The translations under genes were made by a program, and so were the position numbers. From Mycobacterium intermedium (GTDB taxonomy: Bacteria; Actinomycetota; Actinomycetes; Mycobacteriales; Mycobacteriaceae): a DNA stretch of 64,000 nt. Within the stretch, counting starts at the first letter, position 1, and each line of letters opens with the position of its first letter. The stretch lies in assembly GCF_002086275.1 (NCBI RefSeq), contig NZ_MVHT01000014.1, forward strand, positions 21,481-85,480. Direction: 5' to 3'. The notes below the pieces were generated by a model. That model was not told where the DNA came from, did no database searches, and was given only the letters and a program-made list of their open reading frames with translations. Positions 26,590 through 36,696 of the stretch are shown here, one piece after another.

Positions 26590-27566
26590 AGAAGAATACC
26601 TACCGCAGTGCGGTGCACGATGCGATCCGCGACGCCTTACACGAAGATGACCGCGTAGTGCTGATCGGCGAAGACGTGGGTCGGTACGGCGGAACGTACG
26701 CGGTGTCCAAGGGCCTACTGGCCGAATTTGGTGTCGACCGGGTACGCGATGCTCCCCTGTCGGAACTCGGCTTCGTCGGTGTTGGAATCGGCGCTGCCCT
26801 CAACGGGCTCCGCCCGATCGTCGAGGTGATGACGGTCAACTTCAGCCTGTTGGCGCTGGATCAGATCGTCAACACCGCTGCAGCCCTCCGTCATATGTCG
26901 GGCGGGCAGTTTTCGGTCCCGCTCGTAATCCGGATGGCGACGGGCGCGGGGCGCCAACTGGCAGCGCAGCATTCTCACAGCCTCGAACCGTGGTACGCCC
27001 ATATCCCCGGCATCAAGGTGCTGTCCCCTGCCACCGTCGAAGACGCCTACGGCATGCTGGGCCCAGCACTGGCCGACCCCGATCCAGTGGTGATCTTCGA
27101 GCACGTTCAGCTCTACAACACGTCGGCAGATGTCGACGAACTCGTTGCGACGGACATCGACCGCGCGGCGATTCGACGCTCTGGCAATGACGTCACCCTG
27201 CTGACCTACGGCGGCTGTCTACCGAAGGCACTCGATGCGGCGAATGAGTTGTCCCTACGCGGAATCGATTGCGAAGTCGTCGATCTACGGGTGCTGAGAC
27301 CCCTGGATGAAGACACCATCCTGGAATCGGTCCGCAAGACACATCGTGCCGTCGTGATCGACGAGGCCTGGCGCAGCGGAAGTCTCGCGGCAGAAGTCAT
27401 GGCCCGGATCATGGAGGGAGCCTTCTACGATCTCGACGCGCCTGTCGCCCGGGTATGTAGTGCCGAGGTCCCCATCCCTTACGCGAAACACCTCGAGCAG
27501 GCCGCACTGCCGCAACCCGCCGCGATCGTGTCCGCGGTGGAATTCCTTTTTGGTGACCGGCCATGA
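26586..27566 (+). CDS. 2-oxoacid/acetoin dehydrogenase E1 beta subunit
   Basis: 326 residues, the normal PdhB/AcoB length. Visible landmarks are [43 protein letters not shown] (the beta-subunit thiamine-binding segment) and [13 protein letters not shown] in the C-terminal transketolase domain. The start overlaps the E1-alpha stop (ATGA) and the stop overlaps the E2 start (ATGA), so the subunits are made in step. Confidence 0.93.
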   Translation: MKKNTYRSAVHDAIRDALHEDDRVVLIGEDVGRYGGTYAVSKGLLAEFGVDRVRDAPLSELGFVGVGIGAALNGLRPIVEVMTVNFSLLALDQIVNTAAALRHMSGGQFSVPLVIRMATGAGRQLAAQHSHSLEPWYAHIPGIKVLSPATVEDAYGMLGPALADPDPVVIFEHVQLYNTSADVDELVATDIDRAAIRRSGNDVTLLTYGGCLPKALDAANELSLRGIDCEVVDLRVLRPLDEDTILESVRKTHRAVVIDEAWRSGSLAAEVMARIMEGAFYDLDAPVARVCSAEVPIPYAKHLEQAALPQPAAIVSAVEFLFGDRP

Positions 27567-28831
27567 TCGAGTTCAAGATGCCCTCGCTGGGCGCCGACAT
27601 GGATGAAGGCACACTCGACGAGTGGCTGGTGAAGCCCGGCGACGAGGTGACGCGGGGGCAAGTCATCGCAGTCGTGGACACCACCAAGGCCGCGGTCGAA
27701 ATCGAATGCTGGCAGGCCGGCACAATCAGCGAGATTCTGGTCCCGGTCGGTGAGACCGTCCAAGTGGGGACCGTATTGGCGACACTGGTGGAACCCGGCG
27801 CTCCCCCGGTCAAACCGCCCAGTCGACGCTCTCGGCCGTCGTCGAAACCCAAGAAGGAAGCCGCATCGCCGAAGCCCAAGCGGGCGGCCCCGCCGAAGGC
27901 CAAGCAACCGGCGATGTCACCGAAAACGCCGGCGGCGGTTGCCACTCCCGGCCCGGTCTCGCACCGACGTCGCTGGATCTCCCCTGCGGCGCGCCGCCTG
28001 GCCCAAACCCTGAGCATCGACCTGGATGGAGTCCAAGGCACCGGTCCACAAGGTGCGGTCACCATCAGCGACGTCGAGCACGCGTCAGCATCGTTGGCCG
28101 CCCAGGAACCGGCCAAGGAACCGTTCACCAAGCCGCCAGGGAAGCGGACCGCAGCCGATCGGGCAGCCCAGATGCGAAAGTCCATCGCTGCCGCGATGAG
28201 CCGATCTAAGCGCGAGATCCCACACTATTACCTTGCCCAAGAAATTCTGTTTGACAAATCGTTGACGTGGCTGACCGCGCGCAACGCGGAGCGTTCCATC
28301 GACGAGCGTGTGTTGCCCGCCGCATTGCTCGTCAAAGCCGTCGGCATCGCGGCGCAGCGTTTTGGCGAATTCAATGGCTTCTGGACAGACGCCGGCTTCG
28401 ACGCCGCGCCCAAAGTTCATGTCGGCGTGGCGATCTCCCTGCGCGGCGGGGGTCTCGTTGCGCCCGCCATCCATGACGTTCCCGACAAGAAGCTCGATGA
28501 ACTGATGGACAATCTGGCCGATCTCGTCGCGCGCGCCCGGTCCTTCTCACTGCGCAGTTCCGAGATGTCCGACCCGACCCTCACCGTCACCAACCTCGGC
28601 GACAAAGGCGTCGATACCGTCTTCGGCGTCATCTATCCACCACAGGTGGCCATCGTCGGATTCGGACGCCCAACCGAACGGGTTTGGGTCGTCGACGGCG
28701 GTATCCGCATTGTCAAGACCATCCAAGCCACGCTTGCCGCCGACCATAGGGCCAGCGACGGCCACCGCGGCGCCCTGTTCCTCGCCGCAATCAATGACCT
28801 GCTTCAACAACCCGAACTACTAGAGAAATGA
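27563..28831 (+). CDS. Dihydrolipoyl acyltransferase E2 component
   Basis: 422 residues in the standard order. The lipoyl domain covers 1-78, with the lipoylated Lys in [10 protein letters not shown] (about residue 42). A Pro/Lys/Ala-rich flexible linker follows (about 80-130), then a peripheral-subunit-binding domain ([16 protein letters not shown] to [11 protein letters not shown]), then the catalytic chloramphenicol-acetyltransferase-like domain ending with [12 protein letters not shown], the HxxxDG active site. It transfers the acyl group from E1 to CoA. No E3 (lipoamide dehydrogenase) gene follows, so the complex would have to borrow E3 from another locus. Confidence 0.93.
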   Translation: MIEFKMPSLGADMDEGTLDEWLVKPGDEVTRGQVIAVVDTTKAAVEIECWQAGTISEILVPVGETVQVGTVLATLVEPGAPPVKPPSRRSRPSSKPKKEAASPKPKRAAPPKAKQPAMSPKTPAAVATPGPVSHRRRWISPAARRLAQTLSIDLDGVQGTGPQGAVTISDVEHASASLAAQEPAKEPFTKPPGKRTAADRAAQMRKSIAAAMSRSKREIPHYYLAQEILFDKSLTWLTARNAERSIDERVLPAALLVKAVGIAAQRFGEFNGFWTDAGFDAAPKVHVGVAISLRGGGLVAPAIHDVPDKKLDELMDNLADLVARARSFSLRSSEMSDPTLTVTNLGDKGVDTVFGVIYPPQVAIVGFGRPTERVWVVDGGIRIVKTIQATLAADHRASDGHRGALFLAAINDLLQQPELLEK

Positions 28832-28837
28832 TGCGCC

Positions 28838-29098
28838 ATGACCAACGGTGACACGCGGGAACAGGTTCTTGACATTCTGAAAACCATTGCCCCAGAAGTT
28901 GAAACCGACGAAATTCAGGACGACGAACTGCTGCGCGAGCAAGTGGACCTTGACTCCATGGACTGGCTGAGCTTTCTGCGCCGGATACACCAACAACTGC
29001 ACGTAGATATCCCGGAATCGGATTACTCTTCCCTAGAGACGTTGGCTGACGTGGTCGGCTACGTCGAGAGGAAGGCACCCATCACGGGTAGCAGTTGA
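28838..29098 (+). CDS. Stand-alone acyl carrier protein
   Basis: 86 residues, acidic and helical, with the phosphopantetheine attachment motif DLDSMDWLSFL (Ser at about residue 38). It starts 6 nt after the E2 stop, so it belongs to the same operon. Finding a dedicated ACP directly after a 2-oxoacid dehydrogenase is unusual. I infer that it may accept an acyl unit made by this complex or the synthetase, perhaps for the WS/DGAT enzyme encoded next. Confidence 0.85.
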   Translation: MTNGDTREQVLDILKTIAPEVETDEIQDDELLREQVDLDSMDWLSFLRRIHQQLHVDIPESDYSSLETLADVVGYVERKAPITGSS

Positions 29099-29112
29099 GT
29101 TGCCCTCCGAAG

Positions 29113-29126
29113 GGGACCAACGGCAC
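29113..29126 (+). promoter_or_regulatory. Candidate DosR box before WS/DGAT gene
   Basis: GGGACCAACGGCAC matches 10 of 14 positions of the DosR consensus, 63 nt before the WS/DGAT start. It could give this gene its own hypoxic promoter in addition to read-through from the acs operon. Confidence 0.4.
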
Positions 29127-29188
29127 TATCAGTTGTGGCCCACACCACGAAAAGTGATGCCCAGAGGCGCAGTTGGAGGTGGGTGGCG

Positions 29189-30601
29189 ATGGAACAGCTG
29201 ACAACCACGGAGGCGAGTTTCCTGGAGGCGGAGGACGCCGACCGGCAGATGAATCTGGCGATCGGCGCACTGGCCGTCATCGACGGCCCCACCCCCGAAC
29301 GCGATGACCTGATCACGACGCTGTCGCAGCGACTGGCCACCATTCCTCGCTTGACCCAGGTGGTGCGCAAACATACCCTCGAGGTCGCGGCACCAGAATG
29401 GGTCGACGACGCGAATTTCCACATCACCCACCATGTCCACTGGGCTGCCGTGCCACCGCCCGGAAATGACCGCGAGTTGTTCCGCGCGGTGGCCGACCTG
29501 ATGGAACGCCGACTCGATCGCGACCACCCGTTGTGGGACTGCTGGGTCCTTGACGGACTTCCGGACGGCCGATGGGCGGCGCTGTTGAAGATCCATCACT
29601 GCCTTGCCGACGGGGTCGCCGCAGTTCGGATGCTGGCGATGATCTCTGACGCGGGCCCTGGCGCGACGTTCGCCAGCGAAATCCATGCCATCAAGGAGAC
29701 TCCGGCACCTGCACCCGGTTCGTCAGGGCTGAGCCTCAACCCGCTGGTGTGGTCCAAGGGAATGTGGCGCGTATCGGTAGCTGGCACCAAGTTCGCTTCT
29801 CAAACAGTGCGTGGTGCAACGGAATTTGCAGCGGGATTGGTTATGCCTGCCGCGGGCTCGTCGGTCAAGGGCTCGGCGCCCGCGATGCGCCGCTACAGCG
29901 CGACGCGGTTGTCGCTCAACGACGTCGAAACCATATGTGACGCATATGGGGTGACGCCGAACGATGTGGCACTGGCCGCCATTACCGACGGCTATCGTGC
30001 GGCACTGACGCGCCGGGGTCACAAACCCCGCCGCAACTACCTACGCACCCTGGTCCCGGTATTGGTGCGTTCACCAGACGCCCCGGAAGGCTTGGATATT
30101 CGAGTGTCGGCAACGCTGCCGTACCTGCCGATCGAGCAGAGTGACCCGGTGAAGCGGTTGCGTCTCATCCACAGCCGACTGAACAGACTCAACAGCGGCG
30201 GGGAGCGCGAGGCCGAGAGTCCCATTGTGAGGGTGACCGAACACGTACCCTTCATGCTCAGCGCGTGGACGGTTCGGCTGCTGACTCGGCTGCCGCAACG
30301 CAGCGTTGTCACGCTTGCGACCAATATGCCGGGTCCCCGTCACCGGCTACAGGTGCTGGGTCGACCGGTGGAAAGGTTGCTGCCAGTACCACCCATTGCG
30401 ATGCACTCGCGCACCGTCGTCAACATGCTTAGCTATGTCGATGAGCTGGCATTCGGCATCACCGGCGATTACGACGCGACCCCCGATGTCGATGAACTCA
30501 CGCAAGGCGTCAAGCTCGGAGTCGCCCGACTGCTCGCCCGCGCCCTATCGCGTAACCGTTCGAAAGCTAAGCGCAGCAGGCCTTCTGCGTCAGCCAACTA
30601 G
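29189..30601 (+). CDS. Wax ester synthase/diacylglycerol acyltransferase (WS/DGAT)
   Basis: 470 residues from ATG 29189, preceded by GGAGGT at 8 nt; an earlier GTG at 29135 has no such site. The catalytic motif HHCLADG is at about residue 138 and the second family motif (NMPGP, in the segment ATNMPGPRHRL) near 385. These enzymes esterify diacylglycerol or fatty alcohol with acyl-CoA to make storage triacylglycerol or wax. Placement 90 nt after the acs-pdh-ACP operon and behind a DosR-like box fits hypoxic lipid storage, as for Tgs1 (Rv3130c). Confidence 0.93.
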   Translation: MEQLTTTEASFLEAEDADRQMNLAIGALAVIDGPTPERDDLITTLSQRLATIPRLTQVVRKHTLEVAAPEWVDDANFHITHHVHWAAVPPPGNDRELFRAVADLMERRLDRDHPLWDCWVLDGLPDGRWAALLKIHHCLADGVAAVRMLAMISDAGPGATFASEIHAIKETPAPAPGSSGLSLNPLVWSKGMWRVSVAGTKFASQTVRGATEFAAGLVMPAAGSSVKGSAPAMRRYSATRLSLNDVETICDAYGVTPNDVALAAITDGYRAALTRRGHKPRRNYLRTLVPVLVRSPDAPEGLDIRVSATLPYLPIEQSDPVKRLRLIHSRLNRLNSGGEREAESPIVRVTEHVPFMLSAWTVRLLTRLPQRSVVTLATNMPGPRHRLQVLGRPVERLLPVPPIAMHSRTVVNMLSYVDELAFGITGDYDATPDVDELTQGVKLGVARLLARALSRNRSKAKRSRPSASAN

Positions 30602-30737
30602 ACAAACCAAGTAAACAGCAGGTTGACTGGCGGCTACTTCAGGCCCAGCCATTGCACACAGTGCCATGTCGCTACGAAAAAGTGGAGCGCAACAGCCATC
30701 ATGTCCAGTATGAGAATGCGTAGCCCAGGGCAGTGCG

Positions 30738-33377
30738 TTGACGGGAAAATATAGCTCCGACCATGCGGGCGTCTCTGCGGATCGCGCGGACCTGTCCCGA
30801 TCTCGAATTGCCGACGCAACGGTCGCCCAGGTAATGAGCTGGTTGGATACCTCGGCGGAGGGGTTGTCCGTGGCCGAAGCCAAGGCCAGGTTGGGCACGT
30901 TCGGTCCGAATTCCGTTCGCACTCACCGAGTGAGTGCCCTCGCCCTGCTGGGACGCCAACTCAACAACGCGGTGCTCGTGCTACTGGCGCTAACTGCGGC
31001 TTTGTCCTACCTGCTGGGCGACAGCACACAAGCCGTCATCATCGGTGTGATCTTGTCAGTCAGCATCGGCCTTTCGTTTTTTAACGAATACCGTGCCGAG
31101 CGGGCTTCGGCTGCTCTGCATGACCGTGTTCGCCATACGGCGGTGGTCCTCCGCGACGGCAAGTCCATCCGCATGGATGTCACTGCCTTGGTCCCAGGCG
31201 ATGTCATCCGATTGATACTGGGCGAAGTAGTGCCGGCCGATACCCGGTTGATCACCGTGAATGGGTTGGAGTGCGATGAAGCCATCCTCACGGGCGAAGC
31301 GACCGCAACGCAGAAAGTGTCGGAACCAACCCCTCAGGCCAGAACAATCAGCGACGCAAACAATCTGGCGTTCATGGGCACTATCGTCAGCGCCGGCGAA
31401 GCCACCGGGGTGATTTACGCGACCGGAGCAACTGCCGAGTTCGGTCGCATCGCGATCGGATTGGGCGAACGACACCCCGAAACAGACTTCCAGCGCGGAC
31501 TGCGGCGGTTCTCCTATCTCCTGCTCAAGGTTGCGCTAGCGCTCACCGTGGTCATCGTCTGCACCAATCTGGTACTGCGCCGACCGTTCATTGATTCGGC
31601 CCTCTTCGGCCTGGCCATCGCCGTCGGTATCACACCGCAATTGCTTCCCGCAATCGTCAGCACCAGCCTGGCCTCGGGTGCACACCGGTTGGCCCGGCTC
31701 AAGGTACTGGTGAAGCGCCTGGTCTGCATCGAGGATCTGGGCGACATAGACGTCCTTTTGACCGATAAGACGGGCACGTTGACCGACGGGCGGATCGAGT
31801 TGGTTGACGCCGTCGCCCCCGACGGACAACACGCACCCCTGGTGCTGCGGTATGGATTGCTGGCCACCGACCTCGACCCGTCGACGGGCGGCGTAAGCGC
31901 GAACGACCTCGACGCCGCACTGTGGCGTGGCCGCCCTGCCGTCTCGGGAGTTGCGCGTCTGGCTTTTCTTCCCTTCGATCACAGCCGACGGGCCACCTCG
32001 GCCATCATCGAGTCGGCAGAGGGCAGGCTCGTTGTGGTCAAGGGGGCGCCCGAGCAGGTAATGGCGCACTGCAACGAGATTCCCGACGTTGCCCGCCAGA
32101 CGTTGGCCGCGCTGTTCGCTGACGGTCGTCGAGTCGTCGCGGTGGCGAGCAAACCCGCCCCCGGACAGACCACCCTTTGCGCCGAGGACGAGCGAGATCT
32201 GGAACTTGCGGGTTTCCTCGTCTTCGCGGACAACCCGAAGTCAGATGTGCGGGATTCCCTAGCCCGACTCGCCGCGTTGGGCATCGAGGTCAAAGTGGCC
32301 ACCGGAGACAATCCTCGAGTAGCCGAGAAGGTTTGCACTGATATCGGATTGGTTAACAAGGGCGCCATCGACGGCGCCGAACTCGAAACGATGAGCGATG
32401 ACGAACTCCGCTCCGCCGCAACCACTCACAGTATTTTCGCGCGCATCTCGCCCGAGCAAAAGGCGCGCCTCATCACCGCACTCCGGCACTCCCGACGCTC
32501 CGTTGGATTCCTCGGCGACGGAGTCAACGATGCGCTGGCCCTTCATGCGGCCGATGTCGGTATTTCCGTCGACACCGCAACGGACATCGCAAAGGACGCG
32601 GCCGATGTGGTGTTGCTGCAGAAGGATCTCGGGGTACTGGCCCAGGGTGTCGCCGAAGGCCGACGCATCTTCGCCAACACCATCAAGTACGTTTTGATGG
32701 GCACTTCAAGCAATTTCGGCAATATGTTCAGCGCCGCGGCCGCCTCGGCAGTACTTCCCTTTCTGCCGATGTTGCCCAGTCAGATACTGCTCAACAATTT
32801 GCTCTACGACACCTCGCAGCTTGCGATACCCACCGACCGCGTGGACAACGACCAGCTGCAGGCGCCGGCACACTGGAACATTGGGTTCATCCGTCGATTC
32901 ATGTTGACGTTCGGACCGATCAGTTCGCTGTTTGACTTCCTGACCTTCGGCCTCATGTTGGTCGTCTTGCACGCCGGTGCCGGCGAGTTCCACACCGGCT
33001 GGTTCGTGGAATCCCTTGCCACACAGACACTGATCATTTTCGCCATCCGGACACGGCGGGTGCCCTTCCTCCGCAGCCGACCTGGGTTGCTTCTAACGGT
33101 GTCGACAGTGTCAATCGTCGCACTGGGAGTGACGCTGACGATTTCGCCGCTGGCCCACAGTCTTGGGTTCGTATCCCTGCCCTGGCAGTTCTTTGCCGCA
33201 CTTGTCGGCCTCACCGCTGGCTACCTTGGGCTCGTCGAAATCATCAAGTCTTGGTTCTACCGCGAACCGAGCCGTCCGGCCACTCAACCGTACCGCATCC
33301 GTGGGCGCACATATCGAATTCATCGGCGGGCGGCGCGGTTCAGCGATCGAGGCCCACTGCCCGCCCTAACACGTTAG
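30738..33377 (+). CDS. P-type ATPase of the Mg2+ (MgtA-like, P3B) type
   Basis: 879 residues from TTG 30738, the only start-like codon before an in-frame TGA. P-type marks are ILTGEATATQK, the phosphorylation site LLTDKTGTLTDGR and LGDGVNDALAL. The helix before phosphorylation reads AVGITPQLLPAIVSTSLASGA and the C-terminal part TSSNFGNMFSAAAAS with LLYDTSQLAIPTD, the pattern of MgtA/MgtB magnesium pumps. It is not the Ca-ATPase pattern of CtpF (Rv1997), the DosR-regulon P-type ATPase of M. tuberculosis. It probably imports Mg2+ under dormancy or low-ATP conditions. The preceding 136 nt show no clear DosR box. Confidence 0.9.
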   Translation: MTGKYSSDHAGVSADRADLSRSRIADATVAQVMSWLDTSAEGLSVAEAKARLGTFGPNSVRTHRVSALALLGRQLNNAVLVLLALTAALSYLLGDSTQAVIIGVILSVSIGLSFFNEYRAERASAALHDRVRHTAVVLRDGKSIRMDVTALVPGDVIRLILGEVVPADTRLITVNGLECDEAILTGEATATQKVSEPTPQARTISDANNLAFMGTIVSAGEATGVIYATGATAEFGRIAIGLGERHPETDFQRGLRRFSYLLLKVALALTVVIVCTNLVLRRPFIDSALFGLAIAVGITPQLLPAIVSTSLASGAHRLARLKVLVKRLVCIEDLGDIDVLLTDKTGTLTDGRIELVDAVAPDGQHAPLVLRYGLLATDLDPSTGGVSANDLDAALWRGRPAVSGVARLAFLPFDHSRRATSAIIESAEGRLVVVKGAPEQVMAHCNEIPDVARQTLAALFADGRRVVAVASKPAPGQTTLCAEDERDLELAGFLVFADNPKSDVRDSLARLAALGIEVKVATGDNPRVAEKVCTDIGLVNKGAIDGAELETMSDDELRSAATTHSIFARISPEQKARLITALRHSRRSVGFLGDGVNDALALHAADVGISVDTATDIAKDAADVVLLQKDLGVLAQGVAEGRRIFANTIKYVLMGTSSNFGNMFSAAAASAVLPFLPMLPSQILLNNLLYDTSQLAIPTDRVDNDQLQAPAHWNIGFIRRFMLTFGPISSLFDFLTFGLMLVVLHAGAGEFHTGWFVESLATQTLIIFAIRTRRVPFLRSRPGLLLTVSTVSIVALGVTLTISPLAHSLGFVSLPWQFFAALVGLTAGYLGLVEIIKSWFYREPSRPATQPYRIRGRTYRIHRRAARFSDRGPLPALTR

Positions 33378-33425
33378 ACTGCAACGCTATTGCGTCCGGT
33401 AGCGAACGTGCGTGCTGGGCGAATG

Positions 33426-33439
33426 AGGACCTTCGACTC
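33426..33439 (+). promoter_or_regulatory. Weak DosR-like box before small membrane protein
   Basis: AGGACCTTCGACTC matches about 9 of 14 consensus positions, 82 nt before the start. Weak; listed because its neighbours have better boxes. Confidence 0.25.
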
Positions 33440-33520
33440 TACCGAGGGCACCCGCCAAAGTGGTCGAATCATCTCGATGGGATGGAAAATCCCATGAGTG
33501 ACGCAAGATCGAGGTGAATC

Positions 33521-33988
33521 ATGAGTTCGTCACAGCAGACCACACTCACTACGCGCAGGTTTGCCCGCGTACTCGGCCCCTACGTCACGATTATCACCGT
33601 GGTGGCGATTTCACGCGCGTCAGCAATGCGAACGCTGATGACCGATTTCCGCGCAAACTCGGCGTGGCCATGGGTTACCGGCGCGTTCGTGCTGCTAAGT
33701 GGGTTGATAGTTGTCGCTCTGCACCCATATTGGCGGGGCGCTCCGGCGGTCATCGTGTCAACGCTCGGGTGGCTGACAGTTCTCAAAGGGGTCTTTCTGA
33801 TGACAGTGCCATACGGCTATATGTCCTTCGCGGATTCCGTAGCCGGCGCGTTCGACTGGTGGCGCGCAGGCTTTGTCGTTATCGCATTGCTCGGGGTGTA
33901 CCTGACCTTCGTCGGATGGATGCCCACCCCAAGCCGGCAGGTTGAACAGCCGACACATTCGGCACCTGATATCCCCCGCGCGGCTTAG
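33521..33988 (+). CDS. Small four-helix membrane protein, function unknown
   Basis: 155 residues. ATG 33521 has GAGGTG 5 nt before it. About four hydrophobic helices are visible (around residues 17-35, 48-67, 75-95 and 113-130), with a Pro-rich C-terminal tail. I do not recognise a family. It is convergent with the WS/DGAT gene at 33993, 4 nt apart. The position inside the island suggests a stress-linked role, but the sequence gives no function. Confidence 0.75.
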   Translation: MSSSQQTTLTTRRFARVLGPYVTIITVVAISRASAMRTLMTDFRANSAWPWVTGAFVLLSGLIVVALHPYWRGAPAVIVSTLGWLTVLKGVFLMTVPYGYMSFADSVAGAFDWWRAGFVVIALLGVYLTFVGWMPTPSRQVEQPTHSAPDIPRAA

Positions 33989-33992
33989 GGAG

Positions 33993-35399
33993 TCAACAAG
34001 GTCGTGCACCGACCGCCGACTCCAGTTCGGTCAGGCACGCCTCGGTCAATGGGATGAGTGAATCAATATCAGGTATCACCTCGGCGCCCGCGACATACCC
34101 AAATCCAATCCGATCGGCGTATGAGCACGTCGTCACGTTGAGCGATTGGCCGTCAAAGACCGTCGACACCGGGTAGATCTCCTCGACAAGCGAGCCGTTC
34201 CAATACATTTCGGCGCGGGGACCCGGCACGTGCGAGATCGGCAGGTTATATCCGGTACGGACATTCGGCGTGAAAGGCAGCAGGGGCGAGATCACCGTCG
34301 CGGCGATGCTTCCGGCGTTGGTCAGCAGCGATGCGGTGGAGCCACGTTTGGCTACCCACTGTTTCCCCTCCAGCATCGACCGGTGGATCAGCCGCAGACG
34401 CACCGCCGGGTCGTCCAGGTGCGTGCCCAGCGGACACATCCAAAGACCGAACATGTTGCCGTGTTGCTCGTTGGCTGGATTGCCGGCACGGCTACGCACG
34501 GTAATCGGGCAGCTCGCCACCAGTGACTGCGTGGGCAGTTCCCCACGTTCATTCAGCCATCGACGCAGGACGCCGGATACCACCGCGGTTGCCACATCGT
34601 TGGCGGTCACGTTGGCCGCGTCCTGGACGGCCCGAATTCGGCTCTTGGCCCAGCTAGCCGCACAGACGGCGCGCTGAGGCCCCAGACGATCGTTGAACCT
34701 CGTACGAGGCGCTCCGAACGGCAACACGGTACGGTGCCCGACCAGGCTGTCGATGACAATGTTCAGTTCGCCCGTGATGACGTGCTCGGCCAACTCGATA
34801 CCCGACGCCGCCTTTTCGACTGCCGAACGTATCGGCCCCACCAAGCGATGCACCAATCCCCCCGGCGCTGTCGGTACCGCCGATTCGCCGCCGCGGTCGG
34901 CATAGAAGGGCGTCATCGATCGGACTTGTGGGTCGTCGCTCAGCGCATCGGCGATCATCCGGAATCCTGCGACACCGTCGGCAAGGGTGTGATGCACCTT
35001 GAGGTAGAAGGCGAAGCGACCATCGTCGAGACCGTCGATCAGATACGACATCCACATTGGACGCGACCGGTCAAGGCGCTCGGCATCCAGCTCGCCGATC
35101 AACGGCCAGAACTCGGCGCGCTCTGAAGAGATGGTGCGTCGCTGGCAATGTCGGCTCAAGTCAACGGTATCCACTTCTCGCCAGACCCAAATGCCGCCGG
35201 TATCAAGACCGCAATGCGGATATCTGCGCAGTCGCGGGTCAACCGAATCGCACTTGTTCGCCGCGGCATACAGTTCGTCGGCATAGTCCGATCCGGCATC
35301 GGGTGGCGGCGACAAGATCAGCACAGCGCCGACGTGCATGGGGTTGGCGATCACTTCCGCGGTCATCATCGCGGCATCGAGCGGATCGAGCGGGTCCAT
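33993..35399 (-). CDS. WS/DGAT-family acyltransferase, second copy
   Basis: 468 residues with HHTLADGVAGFRM (about residue 138), the catalytic HHxxxDG motif, and the C-terminal segments SHVPGPRAEMYWNG and FGYVAGAEVIPD typical of Tgs enzymes. It starts LDPLDAAM, the family's N-terminal LDxxF/M pattern. It lies 10 nt after the alpha/beta hydrolase stop and is cotranscribed with it from a promoter carrying a good DosR box, so it is the more likely functional equivalent of hypoxia-induced Tgs1. Confidence 0.92.
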   Translation of the reverse strand: MDPLDPLDAAMMTAEVIANPMHVGAVLILSPPPDAGSDYADELYAAANKCDSVDPRLRRYPHCGLDTGGIWVWREVDTVDLSRHCQRRTISSERAEFWPLIGELDAERLDRSRPMWMSYLIDGLDDGRFAFYLKVHHTLADGVAGFRMIADALSDDPQVRSMTPFYADRGGESAVPTAPGGLVHRLVGPIRSAVEKAASGIELAEHVITGELNIVIDSLVGHRTVLPFGAPRTRFNDRLGPQRAVCAASWAKSRIRAVQDAANVTANDVATAVVSGVLRRWLNERGELPTQSLVASCPITVRSRAGNPANEQHGNMFGLWMCPLGTHLDDPAVRLRLIHRSMLEGKQWVAKRGSTASLLTNAGSIAATVISPLLPFTPNVRTGYNLPISHVPGPRAEMYWNGSLVEEIYPVSTVFDGQSLNVTTCSYADRIGFGYVAGAEVIPDIDSLIPLTEACLTELESAVGARPC

Positions 35400-35409
35400 C
35401 TCGTCTCAA

Positions 35410-36660
35410 CTAGGCAGGGCGGGCACATCGAGTCGGTGGACCATCCAGAAGTCCTGACTGCTGCAATGCATCCCAGACGAAGCGCTGCACCGGTTGAGAG
35501 CGGAAGAATCCGGTGTGACCGCCTGGATACCAGACGATTTCGGGCTTGCCCCAGTGCTTCCAGAGACGGTTGACCTGCTCCCGGGGATGCACGAGGCGGT
35601 CAGCGATGCCGGCATAGATAAACCGGCCCGACATGGACACCAGCGGGGTCAACGACAGAGGTGACACCATCTGTCCGATAGGTGCGGCCAACTGCATCGT
35701 GTGCAGCCGAGGGTCGTCGTGGCGAAGGCCGGAGTGTCGGGCCAGAACGTCGACGAGATCGGCCACGGGCACACCGAGAATGGCGCAGGAAAGTCCGTCT
35801 TCGAGGCTGGCGACCAGCGCCGCGATATAGCCGCCCAGCGAAAGACTGTTCAACCCAATCCGTGCGGCCGGCTCCTGTGAACGGATCCAGGACAACAGCC
35901 GACGGATATCCCAGACGGCCTGGGCTGTCGCGTGCACGTTGTCTAAGACGTCTTCGCCGGGAAACACGGCCCCCTTCGGCAATCCGTGCGCCCGGGGTCC
36001 GTGCATCGGCAGGACCGGTATGACGACATTGAGACCGAGCTCCTCATGCAACTTCCAGGCCCGAAACAGGGCAAGATCAATTGCGGCGCGGCCCATTTCA
36101 GTACCGTGCACGCACACCAACCAGGGCCGCGGTTCCGCATGACGCAGTAACAGCGCGTATTCACGGTTGTTGGCGGTGTAGGACTGCCACCGTTGCGCAC
36201 CGGGCTCTTGCGGATGTGGCAGGTATTCACTGTCGAAGCTGATGCGATAAAACGAGGGTCTGCGTCCCTTCACTTTGTGAACCGTGACCTCTGAAAGCGG
36301 TGGAGGCGCAGCGAAGAACAGCTCGGGATGGCTCAATAGTCCACTGTCGCCGAAGAAATCAAGCGCTGCGATCACTTCCTCAGTGATGCGCTCGAACACT
36401 TCAGGATGGCTGATCGGCCTCCGCACTTTGAGGCCCATCAGGGCGATTTCATCGCGAAAGGCTTGTGCCGCTATGGCGACCGTCGGACGTGCGATCGGAA
36501 GCTCATCCGGCGCTTGGCCAAGGTACTCGCGCCACGACTGCAACAAATACTGGCCGGTGTGCATGAAGGGCGCCATAGCCCCGACTACGCCGGTCGTAGC
36601 CGATATGTAGTCGTTCGACGGCCCCGATGTCCGGTGATCCTCATTGCTGGGTCTGGCCAT
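35410..36660 (-). CDS. Alpha/beta hydrolase family protein in WS/DGAT operon
   Basis: 416 residues. The nucleophile elbow is SLSLGGY (LNSLSLGGYIAAL, about residue 275) and the catalytic His lies in WYPGGHTGFFRS near 395. The N-terminal 170 residues precede the hydrolase core, as in the large uncharacterised mycobacterial hydrolases. The ATG at 36660 lies 6 nt after a TAGTTT -10 element, so the message is probably leaderless. The gene is followed at 10 nt by a WS/DGAT, suggesting joint action on lipid esters (for example acyl exchange or turnover). The substrate is unknown. Confidence 0.85.
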   Translation of the reverse strand: MARPSNEDHRTSGPSNDYISATTGVVGAMAPFMHTGQYLLQSWREYLGQAPDELPIARPTVAIAAQAFRDEIALMGLKVRRPISHPEVFERITEEVIAALDFFGDSGLLSHPELFFAAPPPLSEVTVHKVKGRRPSFYRISFDSEYLPHPQEPGAQRWQSYTANNREYALLLRHAEPRPWLVCVHGTEMGRAAIDLALFRAWKLHEELGLNVVIPVLPMHGPRAHGLPKGAVFPGEDVLDNVHATAQAVWDIRRLLSWIRSQEPAARIGLNSLSLGGYIAALVASLEDGLSCAILGVPVADLVDVLARHSGLRHDDPRLHTMQLAAPIGQMVSPLSLTPLVSMSGRFIYAGIADRLVHPREQVNRLWKHWGKPEIVWYPGGHTGFFRSQPVQRFVWDALQQSGLLDGPPTRCARPA

Positions 36661-36696
36661 GGTTGCAAACTAACAAGCTTGTCGCGCCACAGGTTA

